The position numbers and the translations under genes were made by a program. Shown piece by piece: positions 24,039 to 35,746 of a stretch of 64,000 nucleotides of DNA (the stretch's first letter is position 1; each line of letters opens with the position of its first letter). The DNA comes from Sipunculus nudus (taxonomy: Eukaryota; Annelida; Sipuncula; Golfingiida; Sipunculidae). The stretch lies in assembly GCA_026874595.1 (NCBI GenBank), contig CM049321.1, positions 14,651,479 through 14,715,478 of the forward strand. The letters run 5' to 3'. Under the pieces are notes generated by a model. That model was not told where the DNA came from. It did not search any database and saw nothing but the letters and a program-made list of their open reading frames with translations.

Positions 24039-25453
24039 CACCTGCAACAATGACTGACTTAATATTAACATCAGTTCCAGAGTTTCACGTACCTTCAAGA
24101 GTATATAACCCGACACCCAGTGATCACTTCCCATATATAAACACGTTAAATATCCGGAACGAATGCATGTCTATTCAGAGCTTAGAAGCCAATAATATGG
24201 GAAATTTGAGATAAATTGTTTATCAGAGATTTGATTATTACACAGAGAAATATTATTAATGCAATACACGCAGCTCAAACAGTCAAAATTGTACGGGATT
24301 TATGGAGACGTACGTTCAAAACTGTATAAAATAACCACGCACCGCTGCGTACGACGCATGAAAAGCAGGAGACGAGCCAATATAAATGATTGTTTCCGCA
24401 GTACAATGAAATACCGAGATTATATTAAGTAATTAATGGTGTTTCAGGTTAAGGACAAAGAGAAACACGTTTATGAAATGTAATATTGGTGAGGCCAATA
24501 TTTATTGCTCAAATATTGGTAAGGAGCTATATGATAAACTCCCGAAAACATAAGCTTTACAGTGGCAGCAAATACATTTACATTCGTAAACTATGATGCT
24601 GTATTCATATACAAACAATTATTAAAACTCTCTGGTGAACAAAACGTAGATATTCTTTGGTTTGATTCAAAACTTCTCGAACTAGGTGCATGCGTCATAT
24701 CAACCAGCTTAGCTTCATTATTTGATGCATGTCAATCGCACAAAGAGCTTCCTAACGATTGGAAGTTGCCAAAATAACACAGTATATAAAGGTAACTAAG
24801 GGTCCTAAGAAGGAAAAAAAGGAAATTGTCGGTCTATACCGTATTACCATATATTGCAAAAGTCTGTGAAAAGGGTGTTCATGACCCAATAATGAAATAT
24901 TTCATTACTTCTAATGTGATAACACATGACCAATCGGCCTTCCTATCAAATCATTCTGCGCAAACAAGAAGCAGTTTGGCTAGAAGCTGTAGACACTTAA
25001 AGATATACCGGTGCATGTTTTTTGACCTAAAAGAATGTTTTGATGCTATCGATCATAAGATTTTACGAAATAAATTGAGCATGAATAGATGAACCTGATT
25101 TACTAGCAAATTATCTTTCTGGCGGACATCAGATTGTGAAGATGGGGAAATGGCACATTTTCACTACGGTGTATCCTCTTAGGTATTCCACAAGGGCATA
25201 TTTTAGGTCCGATCTTGTTTCTTATATATGTAAATGATATGTGGTAACACTGGGAACTGCAAATGGATTTTATTTGCAGTTGACACTGTCATATTATTTT
25301 CCAATGCCGAGGCGAGCTGTTAAACAGGAGCAACAAGCTAGAGTAAATAGCTAAGCAGAATCGTTGCCAAAATCGACTCAGTCACAGTTTATATTAAAAA
25401 GACGTATTATTAATGTTTAGATCACGTTATATGCATATCTTCCACTAATCATT

Positions 25454-26130
25454 GTTACGGGGTGACATAAAAGCGGACGAACTGTCTCGCTAGTGAAGCT
25501 TGCTTTGTTAGCGAGGCTGTTGGTTCGCCGGACTTGTGCCCCACCGACCTGGGTTCGACTCCCGGATCCGCCCAGGATTTTTCCCCTTAACAATTTGCCT
25601 TCGTAACAAATGGGGGCTCGTCTAACGTGACGGTAAACTTTGTGGCCCAGGGAATAAGCTCACCAAAGTGTGATTCCTGGGATAATAGTCTTGCTCTGAT
25701 AGCAGAACGCTCTTAAGAGGGGGGGGGGGGGGGGGGGTTACGGGTGCACATAAAAGCGGACCGGTTGCGAAGCTTGCTTTGCTAGCTACGCGGTTGGTTC
25801 GCCGGACTTGTACGCCATCGACCTGGGTTCGACTCCCGGATCCGCCCAGGATTTTTCCCCTCAATAATTTGCCTTCGTAACAAAATGAGGGCTCGTCTAA
25901 CGTGTCGGTTAACTTTGTTACCCAGGGAATAAGCTTTCAAAAGTGTGATTCCTGGGAAAAATTAGTCTTGTTCTTATAGCAGAACGCTCTTAAAAGGGGG
26001 TGTTACGGGGTGACATAAAAGCGGACCGAACTGTCTTGCTATAGTGAAGCGGACTTGTGCGCCACCGATATTGGTTCGATCGGCCCAAAATTGTCATCTA
26101 AACAATTTGTCTTCATAACAACATATCATT
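25454..26130 (+). repeat. Tandem tRNA-like repeat inserted in the LINE
   Basis: Three units begin GTTACGGG(G)TG(A/C)CATAAAAGCGGA at about 25454, 25738 and 26004. The first two contain CCGACCTGGGTTCGACTCCC or a close variant. GGTTCGACTCC is a pol III B-box, and the part before it resembles a tRNA body. ATCATT flanks the array (25448-25453 and 26125-26130), suggesting one insertion event. A poly-G run of about 20 sits in unit 1. It is distinct from the tRNA-SINE family at 38, 47, 54 and 59 kb. Confidence 0.55.
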
Positions 26131-26939
26131 ATATAAGGATGTTAAACAGAGAAAAAGTGTAAAATACTTAGGTCTTGTATTGAATGATTTTTTTTTAAAA
26201 TGGACGAGCAAATCGAACAGATATCAAGTGCATTATCTCCTAAAATTGATGCGTTATTCAGAATCAGTAGATGCTTACTTACGGATATACTTCTTAAGAT
26301 CTGTAAGGGTCTGAGTCAGTCAGATTTTGACTAAGGCGTGACTATATATTAGAGTATACAACTGCAAGCATTTGTAATAAATGCAGAAATTTCAGAACCG
26401 TGTAGTTCATATTATCAGCCACGTATTTGATTATGTATGTTATGTTAATGACCTTAGAATAATGTGGGGCATTCAGTCAGAAGAACGACGCAAATACCTC
26501 ACCGGCTTGTTGGTTTACTAATGTTTAAACAATCCATGCCTTTCATACATGTACGCATATTGTCCGTACATATTGCAAACGGTCACACAGACTGTTTAAG
26601 AAATTCATTTAAATCCACGGGCCACAAATTATGGAATAGTCTACCAACCGAAACTAAAGAAGCCCCTTCCCTATATACATTTATGAATCGCCCCCAAAAA
26701 CTTGATATCTAGAGGGCTACCAACGGACATGTGACGTCTAGAATTTCGACTGAAATGATCTGATATTGTACGTGTTAATATATTACATAATTGCATGCAT
26801 GTACTCACTTTTACCTCATTTCATATTCTGATTGTGTTATAACTATTGTCATTTTGTCCAGCACCTTATGGAAGATCAGGCAGTGCCTTAATATGCGAGC
26901 CTATATAAATATTTGCCAATAAATAAATGCTGTCAGATA

Positions 26940-27690
26940 AAAAGTATGAAATATAAAAAAAGAAGAAAATTTGCTACCTAGAAAAGTTTAAAAAGTAGAA
27001 AGGGTAAAAACCTTTAAGACCACATATAATGGGCATACATATAACCCCTCAGTGCACAAATATAATTAATGTAAAGTTTGCGTTCTTATATATTTATCTA
27101 TATTCGTGATCAAAAATTGTGCAAACATGGTGCATGACATGTCTAAACAGGAATATAATATAATGAGTCATAATATTTTTTTTTATGATTCTTGTTGGGT
27201 CATTGCTGCCATTAATATTGAGTACATACAATTAATTGACGTCCTCGTTAGATCGACTATGTTGACAGACATTTTCGTCCAAGTATAAAAAGTTGTATTG
27301 TACCTGTGGCTGGAGTCGTCCTGTTAAATCTTAAATTGCGTTCCTTAAAAAAAATGTGTATAGATGTATATTTTTTATTTTTAATTGGATACAATGTGCA
27401 TAAAGGAATGTTTGATTTTTGGGCATGTTTAGTTGACAGTCGGAACTTAAACCCGAAAGGAGTGGAAGATACAACATATCCTCATGTGTTTCTTTAACGT
27501 TGCATGTTTTTTGCTGAGTGTCTGCCTGGTCATAGGGGTAAGTCAATATATTCGTTTTACCAAAGGGCAAAATATTTTGCATAATCAGCACATCCTCTAA
27601 ACTAATATAAGTTATAATTAAGATAAAAAGACTGCTATATAGTATTATACTTAATGCCTAACGGTTCTTATTGTCCCCCGCTTCCCGGGA
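26940..27690. other. Intergenic interval, nothing recognised
   Basis: AT-rich sequence with a few open frames of about 60 codons and no domain match or splice context. Confidence 0.35.
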
Positions 27691-28500
27691 CGGGTTTGGT
27701 TGTCAGTCTGTCCCTCTCTCTGTCTGTCCTTCTGTCTGTCCGTCCGTCAGGTTTTCGTTTCGTGCGATAACTTTCCTAAATATTATCCGATTTCATTCAT
27801 ATTTGACTCACTGAATGCTCTCATGCTTACCTTGGTTGGGAAAGGTTTTGATGTGTCTGTCCTCTGTCTGTCTATCTGTGACTCTGTCTTTCCGTCCGCC
27901 AGGTTTTCGTTTCCGTGCGATGATTTTCCTAAATATTATCCGATTTTATTCAAATTTGGTTCTTTGATGGCTCTCATGCTTACCTTGGTCGGGATTGTTT
28001 TGATGTGTCTGTCCTCTTTCTGTCTGTCATTCTGTCCGTCCATCAGGTGTTCGTTTCCGTACGATAAATTTCCTAAATATTATCCGATTTTATTCAAGTT
28101 TGGTTCTTTGATTGCTCTCATGCTTACCTTGGTCGGGATAGGTTTTGATGTGTCTGATCTCTGTCTGTAAATCTCTCTGTCCGTCCGTAAGGTTTTCGTT
28201 TCCGTGCGATAACTTTCCTGAATATCATCCGATTTTATTTAAGTTTGGCTCACTGAATGCTCTCATGTTTACCTTGGTTGGGAAAGGTTTTGATGTGTTT
28301 GTCCTCTGTCTGTCTATCTGTGACTCTGTCTCTCCCTCCGTCAGGTTTTCGTTTCCGTGTGATTACTTTCCTAAATATTATCCGATTACATTCAAATTTG
28401 GGTCAGTGTTTGCTCCCTTGCTTACCTTGGCTTGGATTGGAGTGTCTTTCTATCTGTCACTCTGACTGTCTGTCCGTCCGTCATTTTTTTTTGTTTCTGT
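27690..28500 (+). repeat. Long-unit tandem array, about 145-153 bp per unit, five copies
   Basis: AGGTTTTCGTTTC-like words recur at about 27748, 27900, 28045, 28190 and 28343. Each is preceded by CTGTCTGTCCGTCCGTC-type pyrimidine repeats and followed by CTAAATATTATCCGATT. The array starts at CCCCCGCTTCCCGGGACGGG. The two open frames across it (156 and 106 codons) merely follow the repeat and are not taken as genes. Confidence 0.75.
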
Positions 28501-29480
28501 GCGATAACTTGAACTTGCTATGATTTGTTTGTCCATCTGTCAGTTCACCTGTATGTATACCTTTACCATTCAATTACCATAAATGCAATTTCTCTATTCT
28601 CACAAGCGGAAGTTGAGGACATAAATTCCTTGAATTTGCTTGTTTTATTTTATATTTGCGTTTAATTTCTTCGCCTCACTTGACAAAAGTGCAAGGATTT
28701 AATGTTAGTGATATTGTTACACTTTTTGTTTAATAAAGTCGTGATAAATACTAATTAATCCATAAATATGTTTGTTAAGAAGAAATGTGGCATATAAATC
28801 CAGTGTAAAGAGTAAACTTTAAAATGTTCGGGTATAAATTAATATGTAAATTTTATATGATATTAAATTGCATAGTAATTATAATGAAAGGTTGGACAAA
28901 AACCGTGAAGAATGTTAGTTTGTTGAATCGTTGCATTATATTATCATTTCAGCTATGGTCACATATTTGCCAAAGATTAATTTTTAGAGGAATCATGAGG
29001 CATGGTCTTAAAGATCCATTTGTGAAACATAACCTTGCCTTGGACACCGTCTTAATTAGAAGTAGAGAAAGATTGAAAAAAGTGTGTATTTGTACAACAA
29101 TTTTATACAGTTCAGTGCGTTTCCAAAGTCATTGGTCACAGATGATCCACATTGTAAAGCTGCTGACTGGTTTTCTGGTGTCATAACTTTTTTTTAAATA
29201 AAAGTAAATCAAAAGGGGTTTACTATCAAAAAGAATCAAGTCAGTTGTAAAATATGAATGTTATTTATTGCCATGAGATTCAATTGACCTAACCATGAAC
29301 TTTACGTGACCTTAATAGCATATTCATTTTATGAATAATCACGAGAATAACTGGTCCGTGCAGCCAATCAGGTTGCCGATGTTACTGTAACCCGTCAGTC
29401 ACTTGACCATAATAAAATTTGCATAATTTGGGAGACCTCTCCCAACAGAACACGTGTAGTCTGTACCAGTAACCGGATGG
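28500..29480. other. Interval without recognised gene
   Basis: A 120-codon plus-strand open frame at 28824-29186 has no recognisable motif. A CCAAT box (AGCCAATCAG, about 29370) precedes AT-rich sequence. Nothing else is supported. Confidence 0.3.
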
Positions 29481-30440
29481 GCATGTTTGTCGGGATATTT
29501 TTTAGCGAACCTGTTTGCATTATGCGATGGTGTGGCGTCGTCCGGCGTCCGTCGTCTGTACGTTAACCCATACTATCTTGAAAACGGCAAGAGTTGGCAT
29601 CACGAAATTTTATGCAAAAAATTAGTCATCTAAAAAACTCTATCGGATTTTGCATATTTTTTGGCTAACTGCATTTTCATAGATTTTATAGGGAAAAAGC
29701 TATAAAAGCTTTAAAAATCTTCCGAAACTGTTCAGCCAAATTGTCCAATATTTCACAGAAATTATTTCTGGAACAATCTCTCTCAAATTTGTTCGAATGG
29801 TATTAGTTCGGTGATTTTTGGCTGAGTTACAGGAAGTTGAACATAGTCATCTGTCCAAAAAAAGGATACTAAAATTACAATCTCAGAAACGGCTGAGTTA
29901 TCATCACCAAATGTTATGCCAATGTTGGTCACATGAGTCCTTTCTGAAATTGATGTATTTTTGGGCCACCTGCATCAGCCTTTTTTCGTACGAGGAACAT
30001 CAGTACCCATATGATACTGAGGGCTACAAAAAACTTCTTCTCTGAAACCATATGGACATATTGTTTAATATCGCAAAGAAATCATCCTAAGGTAGTGCTT
30101 TCTGAAGTTTGTTCAAATGGTCTTAGTTCAGTCTTTTGGTTGAGTTAAGGGAATCTGAATTTAGTCTTATGCCATAACTGCTTATATTAGCTCAGTGGCT
30201 AAAAAGATCTTCTCAAAAACCACTTCGCCAAATTCTTAAATCTCACACATTAATTATCCTTAGATGTTGATAATTCAGTGTTGTTCGGTTTCGGTTATGT
30301 GAATTTTGGCTGAGTTATGGGAAGCTTAACTCAAGTCTATGTTTTAATGACTAATTACGTTGCTCGTTAAGCCATTGCTCTTCTTAAATTGACGTTTATT
30401 CAAACACTTCGTCTGTAATTGCGTCACAAGATAGATCAGG
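29480..30440 (+). repeat. Degenerate long-unit repeat starting with a GTCCGGCGTCCGTCGTC block
   Basis: It opens with GATGGTGTGGCGTCGTCCGG and then shows at least three diverged units. They are recognisable by GTTTGTTC(G/A)AATGGT(A/C)TTAGTTC and TTTTGG(C/T)TGAGTTA at about 29787, 30108 and 30272. The layout resembles other arrays here: a (GTCC)n-like block at one edge and several-hundred-bp units inside. Confidence 0.5.
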
Positions 30441-30913
30441 CAATCGTACATTATGGTTGAAGAATGGAATCGGTATTCCGTTCTGACCTTTTTCTTTAAA
30501 TTTTGATCCGACTTGTTGAACTCTTGCTGTCATCCATTAATAAGGGCATGTATTCAAGTCAAGATCGAGCTTTGGCGTATTTTACAGGGGACATTTGAAT
30601 GGATACATGATTCACGAAAAAAAACATAAGCTTTCAACTACTCACAGTCGATAAAGACAACAGAACACTGCCTTATTGGAACATTAAACTGACAGGACCT
30701 GATTGGTATATTTGAATTTGATTAGTTATGTTTACATGTTTAACCTTGCTCAGTTGGGTGAGTAACTGCATTGTTATCTAACTAAGAGTAAAGAGGTCCT
30801 ATTTTTCGAAGCAATTAAGCTAGTATTTCATATACAGGTATGCAGCAAAATCTGGCCTTAAGTATAGTGCTGCAGGAGTAGAGAAGTCAACCGGAAGAGA
30901 AATATCCTATCAC

Positions 30914-30938
30914 TGACGTCAAATTTGGGAATTTCCCC
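30914..30938 (+). promoter_or_regulatory. CRE and kappaB-like sites upstream of the receptor gene
   Basis: A perfect palindromic CRE, TGACGTCA (30914-30921), is followed five bases later by GGGAATTTCC (30927-30936), which fits the Rel/NF-kB consensus GGGRNWYYCC. About 30 bp downstream an inverted pair of GCGTATGCG-like words occurs. The sites lie about 105 bp before a candidate signal-peptide ATG. The link to the receptor gene is by position only. Confidence 0.35.
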
Positions 30939-31041
30939 CTCCGTTAATATGCGTATGCGTTTTCAATCGCTAGACTGAGCAATCAAAACGTGCTGCATAC
31001 GCATACGTGTATATGGAATCGCTCTGAGAGCATATACTGGA

Positions 31042-31113
31042 ATGTTTGTTTTTTCCCCCTTTGTTATATTGTTTCTGCTTTTTTCTTCCTCGTTTTTCTG
31101 GCGATTTCTTCCC
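31042..31113 (+). CDS. Candidate signal-peptide exon of the receptor gene
   Basis: ATG 31042 opens MFVFSPFVILFLLFSSSFF..., a strongly hydrophobic N-terminus of signal-peptide type. It is open for 27 codons before TAA. The only phase-0 donor candidate is CCC/GTGGTT at 31114, which is weak. It would splice in phase to the exon at 31490. The pyrimidine-rich DNA alone could give such a frame by chance. Confidence 0.25.
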
Positions 31114-31489
31114 GTGGTTGCCTAAACGTATGCAGCATATTACAAAGTTTATCCTAATATTGGAGAGAAATAGTGTAACGAGGAAAGTGTTTGATTACTG
31201 TTATGGCTCTATAATCATGAGTTCACCTTAATGAACTAGTAAATATTAGGTACATTATACTCTTATGTTGGAATTTTTGTTTCCCCTTTCTTCAAGAATC
31301 GATAAATATATTGTCAATAAAACTTTGCGGAATTTCGGGTATCTCCTTGCAATAGAATGCTGATTAAAAACACTTAAGTAATGATGTTAACCCGACTTAC
31401 ATACTCTTTCCGCGGGACTTATATAATCTCTTCGCTATACTTTTCAAATTTATTTTTTTTCAAAAGTTTAACTTTAATTATATCGACAG

Positions 31490-31694
31490 CAAGAAGAGGG
31501 TGACCTACGTCTTGAACATGTCCGGGAAGTGACACACGGGTCGCTGTTTACATCAAATGCCACTCTAACATACAGGTGTGAGACGGAAACCAATAGGGAC
31601 ATTCTGAGCGGCGCAGAAGAGGTCCAAAACATCACAACACCTTGGTCTGCAGAGCCTCATCCTTTACCACCAACAGGGGGATACCCTAATGAAA
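31490..31694 (+). CDS. Candidate extracellular exon, sushi-like but degenerate
   Basis: The acceptor TATATCGACAG precedes 68 open codons (QEEGDLRLEHVREVTHGSLF, then TSNATLTYRCETE..., LSGAEEVQ, TTPWSAEP, PPTGGYPNE). NATLTYRC...LSG......W(S)..P resembles the middle of a CCP/sushi domain, but only one of the four Cys is present. The donor is GAAA/GTACGT. It ends in phase 1, matching the first CTLD exon at 41487, 9.8 kb away. The donor sequence is also the first unit of the minisatellite that fills the following intron. Membership of the receptor gene is an inference. Confidence 0.4.
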
Positions 31695-32330
31695 GTACGT
31701 ACAGTGAAATATCTTATGTCCGTGTCACCTATAACTAAAGTACGTATAGTGAAATTTCTTGTATCCGTGTCACCTATACCTAAAGTACGTACAGTGAAAT
31801 CTCTTGTATCCGTGTCACCTACTAGTATAACTAAAGAACGTACAGTGAAATATCTTATATCTGTGTCTCCTATAACTAAATTACGTAAGTGAAATTTCTT
31901 GTATCCGTGTTACCTATAGCTAAATTACGTAGAATGAAATCTCTTGTATCCGTGTCAATTATAACTAAAGTACGCACAGTGAAATCTCTTGTATCTGTGT
32001 CGCCTATAAATAAAGTACGTACAATGAAATGTCTAATAACTGTGTCTCCTATAACCAAAATACGTTCAGTGAAATCTCTTGTATCTGTGTCACCTATCAC
32101 TAAAGTACGTACAGTAAAATCTCTGATATAGATGTCTTTTATAACTAAAGTAAGTACAGTGAAATCTCTTGTATCTGTGTCAGCTATAAAAAAAAGTACG
32201 TACTGTGGAATCTTTTATATCCTTATTTCCTATAACTAAAGTACGTAAAGTGAAATATCTTGTATACATGTCTCATATAACTAGAGTAAGTACAGTGACA
32301 TCACATATATCCGCATCTCCTATACATAAA
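31695..32330 (+). repeat. 45-bp minisatellite, about 14 units
   Basis: The unit reads GTACGTACAGTGAAATCTC, TTGTATCCGTGTCACCTATAACTAAA, with substitutions and small indels. The 45-bp period equals 15 codons, so open frames run through it on both strands. Each unit keeps an A/GTACGT word like the preceding exon's donor. Confidence 0.88.
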
Positions 32331-32339
32331 ATCACTGGA

Positions 32340-33610
32340 AAAGAAAATAGGGAATCTTAGATTCTTTCAACACAATTACCTGTACTAGGAAAGCTCTTCT
32401 GTCAAACTGCATGTTGTTTTCAACACATGAAATGTTACGTGTCACTAAAGTCAGTCTCTAGTATTCTGGAATTTCAAAGCGATAGCAATACCTTAACAGA
32501 AAACACACACATATATCTACACATACACACCACCGTTTGTGGTCGTAATTCCGAGGTTTACTGTATTATCAGATGCAGGATATTAATTACACCAGGGTGT
32601 GTTGGCAGTTCTCTGGGATTTTTAGCTCAGCTGACTGTAAGTCATCTGAGCTATAGTCGTGGTCCTTTGTCCGTCGTCCGTCCGGCCGTCCGTCCGTTAA
32701 CAGGGCACGTTTTAAAACCGTAGGACCTACGAATCCAAAATTCTGCATTCCATTCGATGTCCCCAAAATCTCCTACCATACCGAAAATTGTGTCATTAGG
32801 ACTTCGTTCCTTAGAGATATCTAGTAAAAACCTCCGTTTTTCATTAAAAAAGGCCATTGTTACACTTCAAGGCTGCCTAATATCAAAACCACTGATCTGT
32901 TTTTGATCAGATTTAGTATTCATATTCTTCCATACATTTTCTGTGCACATACCAAAAATTAGGTCAGTATTGGGTATTATTTTGAAGTTATGGGTCCTAA
33001 TATAATGCAATTTTTAAAAATCAGGAAATATATTTGCTCACTTAACATGAGAATTGCTGAAGCTGGAGACTTTTTTCAGGAATATAACTTTATTTAATCA
33101 AGATTCAATTATTTATCCCAAATAAGATCTGAATTTTGCCAATTTTTCAAGTTATTAGCATAAATAAAAAATCAATACCTTAAAATTTGTCCAACTTTGG
33201 CAATGGCACATTTTTTCCCTGTAAGCACTGTTGATTTAATTTTCACAGCATATATACATAAGGATTTAATCTTTTAAAATCTGAAATTTCAAAGGAATTG
33301 TTTGAAAAGAGTATCTTTTATTCAAGTTTTCATACACCATGTCAAGTGGTGTTTACATCTAGCCCACCTAGTAGTACAACCTTCACTTGCATTATGTAAT
33401 TCACCCCAGGCAGCTGACCTTAGCTCAGCTTGGCCACTACTAGCAGGCTTCCCCTCTGTCCTGCACTCCCCCCCCCCCCAGCTGGTGCATAAACTAGATG
33501 AATGTTATAATTTTCTGTATCTTATTTTATTCTTGGCTGTGCTACATTTTAGATTTTGTATTGTACCACCAGGGTTACAATGATTAAAGTGCACATATAA
33601 TTGTGTCCAC
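32340..33610. other. Repeat-rich interval with (GTCC)n block and hairpin
   Basis: A 6-bp-stem hairpin GCTCAG...CTGAGC (32625-32651) is followed by TTTGTCCGTCGTCCGTCC and related (GTCC)n sequence. Long AT-rich text of the kind found in other long-unit repeats here comes next. A poly-C run lies at about 33470-33479. No gene was recognised. Confidence 0.45.
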
Positions 33611-33613
33611 AAA

Positions 33614-33990
33614 GTGATGTACAGACGTGCCTTGACAATCCGGACTTTAATAATCCGGAAACCTTGCAATCCGACGTATTTTAGTAAAACACGAATGGAT
33701 CCCATAGAAATTAGCCTTGACAAACCGACAGCCTTGGATTCCGACTCCGACATAACTTTTCCCGACACAAACAAGCATACCGACGAACAGACGTGTTTGA
33801 CAATCCGACCTGAAACCCATTCCTTTGATGTCAGTTGTCGGCCCAGGTGGCACGCGCGGCCCCGTGGCTGATGATGCCTAGCCGAGCTAATTAACTACGG
33901 ATGGGAAAACAAACATCGCTGGCCTCCCGGTATTGTCACCTGACCGCACTAATTGTATCCGCCAAAACAGAGTTTTGCGGATACTATGTT
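33614..33990 (+). mobile_element. Probable 5' terminal part of a pogo/Tigger-type element
   Basis: After TA, the sequence CAGACGTGCCTTGACAATCC begins a run of related words: TTGACAATCCGGA, TAATAATCCGGAAA, TTGCAATCCGAC, TTGACAAACCGAC, TTTGACAATCCGAC. TA-flanked CAG ends with short internal repeats of this type are typical of pogo/Tigger termini. It lies 2.1 kb upstream of the transposase on the same strand, with tandem arrays between. The matching 3' terminus was not found. Confidence 0.4.
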
Positions 33991-33999
33991 TTCAGCTGC

Positions 34000-34000
34000 A

Positions 34001-34033
<33 letters not shown>
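34000..34033. repeat. (CCG)n trinucleotide tract
   Basis: About ten uninterrupted CCG units follow GCTGCACG and precede CGTAGGTTTCC. Confidence 0.9.
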
Positions 34034-34189
34034 GTAGGTTTCCGGAGAACTCCTCAGTAACCGCTGGGCGGAATTTTACGAAACCCGGGATTATGTTCGG
34101 GTCACATGTGAACTGCTGCGCCCCGATTTTGTTTTGACCTCTGACCTTTCCTCTGCGCTCTGCGTCCGTTTGTGCGTCTGTTTCCACAC

Positions 34190-35330
34190 ATAAACCCACA
34201 TATCCCGGGAACCGTTTGACCGATCAGGAAAATTTTTTTGCACAAATGTAGCCCTTGGAGAGCTTTATGACATACACAAAAAATGGTGGCGCCACCTGCA
34301 ACCATGTTTGCACAGTGTCCATCTGTTCGTCTGCCTTGGGTTAAAATCACTCATATTTCTGCAGTGACTTGACTAATTCATCTGAAATTTGGCATGCGTA
34401 TACATCCTGGATAGCTTTTCTGATTTTGTGACAGGTGGCGCCACCTACATTTACGTTTACGCTGCAGACATCCAAGCTCATATCTCGGGAACCGTTTGAC
34501 CGATCAGGAAAATTTTTTTGCACAATTGTAGCCCTTGGAGAGCTTTATAACATACACAAAAAATGGTGGCGCCACCTGCAACCATGTTTGCACAGTGTCC
34601 ATCTGTTTGTCTGCCTTGGGTTAAAATCACTCATATCTCTGCAGTGACTTGACAAATTCACCTGAAATTTGGCATGCGTATACATCCTGGATAGCTTTTC
34701 TGATTTTATGACAGGTGGCGCCACCTACATTCTCATTTACGCTGCAGACATCCAAGCTCATATCTCGGGAACCATTTGACGCATCAGGAAAATTTTTTTG
34801 CACAAATGTAGCCCTTGGAGAGCTTTATAACATACGCAAAACTGGTGGCGCCACCTGCAGCCATTTTTGCACAGCTCCTGTCTGTTTGTCTGCCATGGGA
34901 TAAAATCACTCATATCTCGGCAGTGGTTTGACATATCTGGCTAAAATTTTGCAGGTTTATACATCCCCGACAGCTCTCTTGATTTTATGACAGGTGGAGC
35001 CACCTGCATTCTAGTTTATGCAGCAGACATCCAAGCTCATATCTTGGGAACCGTTTGACCAATTGGGCCAAAAATTTGCATGTGTATAGTTCTCACATAG
35101 CTCTTTATCATACGCAAAACTGGTGCCGTCACCTGCAACCATTTTTGCTCAGCATCCATCTGATTGTCTGCCACGGGCTAAAATCACTCATATACATGTA
35201 GTGGTTTGACTTATCTGCCTTAAATTTTGCATATGTATACAACTGGGACGGCTTTCTGGATTTTGTGGTAGGGGGGCAACCTTCATACACAATTTGGCTG
35301 CAGACATCCATGCTAATATGCAACACTTCA
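34190..35330 (+). repeat. 280-bp satellite, four copies
   Basis: TAT(C/T)(C/T)(C/T)GGGAACC(G/A)TTTGAC recurs at 34201, 34481, 34761 and 35040, a period of 279-280 bp. Each unit holds a GGTGGCGCCACCT palindrome once or twice plus GCTGCAGACATCCAAGCTCA. The last copy is most diverged. Open frames of 60-80 codons on both strands are repeat by-products. Confidence 0.88.
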
Positions 35331-35588
35331 CTCTATTTCCCTTGCCACTTAATCCATGCCTCACTTCACCCGTTCCACTCTGATTTAGGCGGATACACGT
35401 AGTCGCTTGTCGACTACCCGTATTCTAGTTACATTATTGTATCACTTTGATGGTAACAACCGTTGTCCCCACATAAACATAGTGACATTTTGTTTGGTTC
35501 TTTGAAGATCTTTAATGTCTAAGAAATTAAAGTACGGAGTGACATGTTTTGACACCTGAGCTGTTTCCGTGTGAGCACACCTGTATCT

Positions 35589-35598
35589 TATATAAACT
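35589..35598 (+). promoter_or_regulatory. Possible TATA box of the transposase gene
   Basis: TATATAAACT lies about 155 bp before the transposase ATG, in sequence of normal complexity. No initiator can be defined by eye. Confidence 0.3.
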
Positions 35599-35746
35599 GA
35601 ACAAATATTGAAACTGAACCATCATTCATACAGTCAGATCGCTACTACTCAGTCCTCTGCTGTACTTAATCACTCTTTTGCTGTTGATATTGTCAGATAT
35701 GTACACATAATTTCACTGTAATACTCACGCACCTACATGTGCGATC

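Larger units (their letters stand above)
21100..26935 (+). mobile_element. Decayed CR1-like non-LTR retrotransposon, split by two insertions
   Basis: Pieces of a LINE in the correct order. The endonuclease part is at about 21590-22123: VHINIR, then CINDIWLI, GYKYFRKDRSRHGGGVIIYV, and GDFNID at 22017-22034. It resumes at 24039-24170 (ATMTDLILTSVPEFHVPSR...SDHFPIY). Reverse transcriptase lies at about 24640-25300: DSKLLELGA, HKELPNDWK, THDQSAFL, FFDLKECFDAIDHKIL. The catalytic FADD reads FAVD at 25273-25284. The 3' coding end is at 26131-26712 (KYLGLVLNDF, LRNSFKSTGHKLWNSLPTE). A tail with AATAAATGCTG follows near 26920. Many stops and frameshifts plus the active-site change make it dead. The inserts are 22124-24038 and 25454-26130. 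Confidence 0.78.

Noticed and set aside
27700-28465. Frames of 156 and 106 codons
   Set aside because: They run through a five-copy tandem array with CTGTCTGTCC blocks; residues repeat with the DNA unit and match no family.
28824-29186. 120-codon plus-strand frame
   Set aside because: No motif, low-complexity AT-rich composition and no splice context supporting an exon.
33901-34199. Proline- and glycine-rich frames on both strands
   Set aside because: They are caused by the (CCG)n tract.
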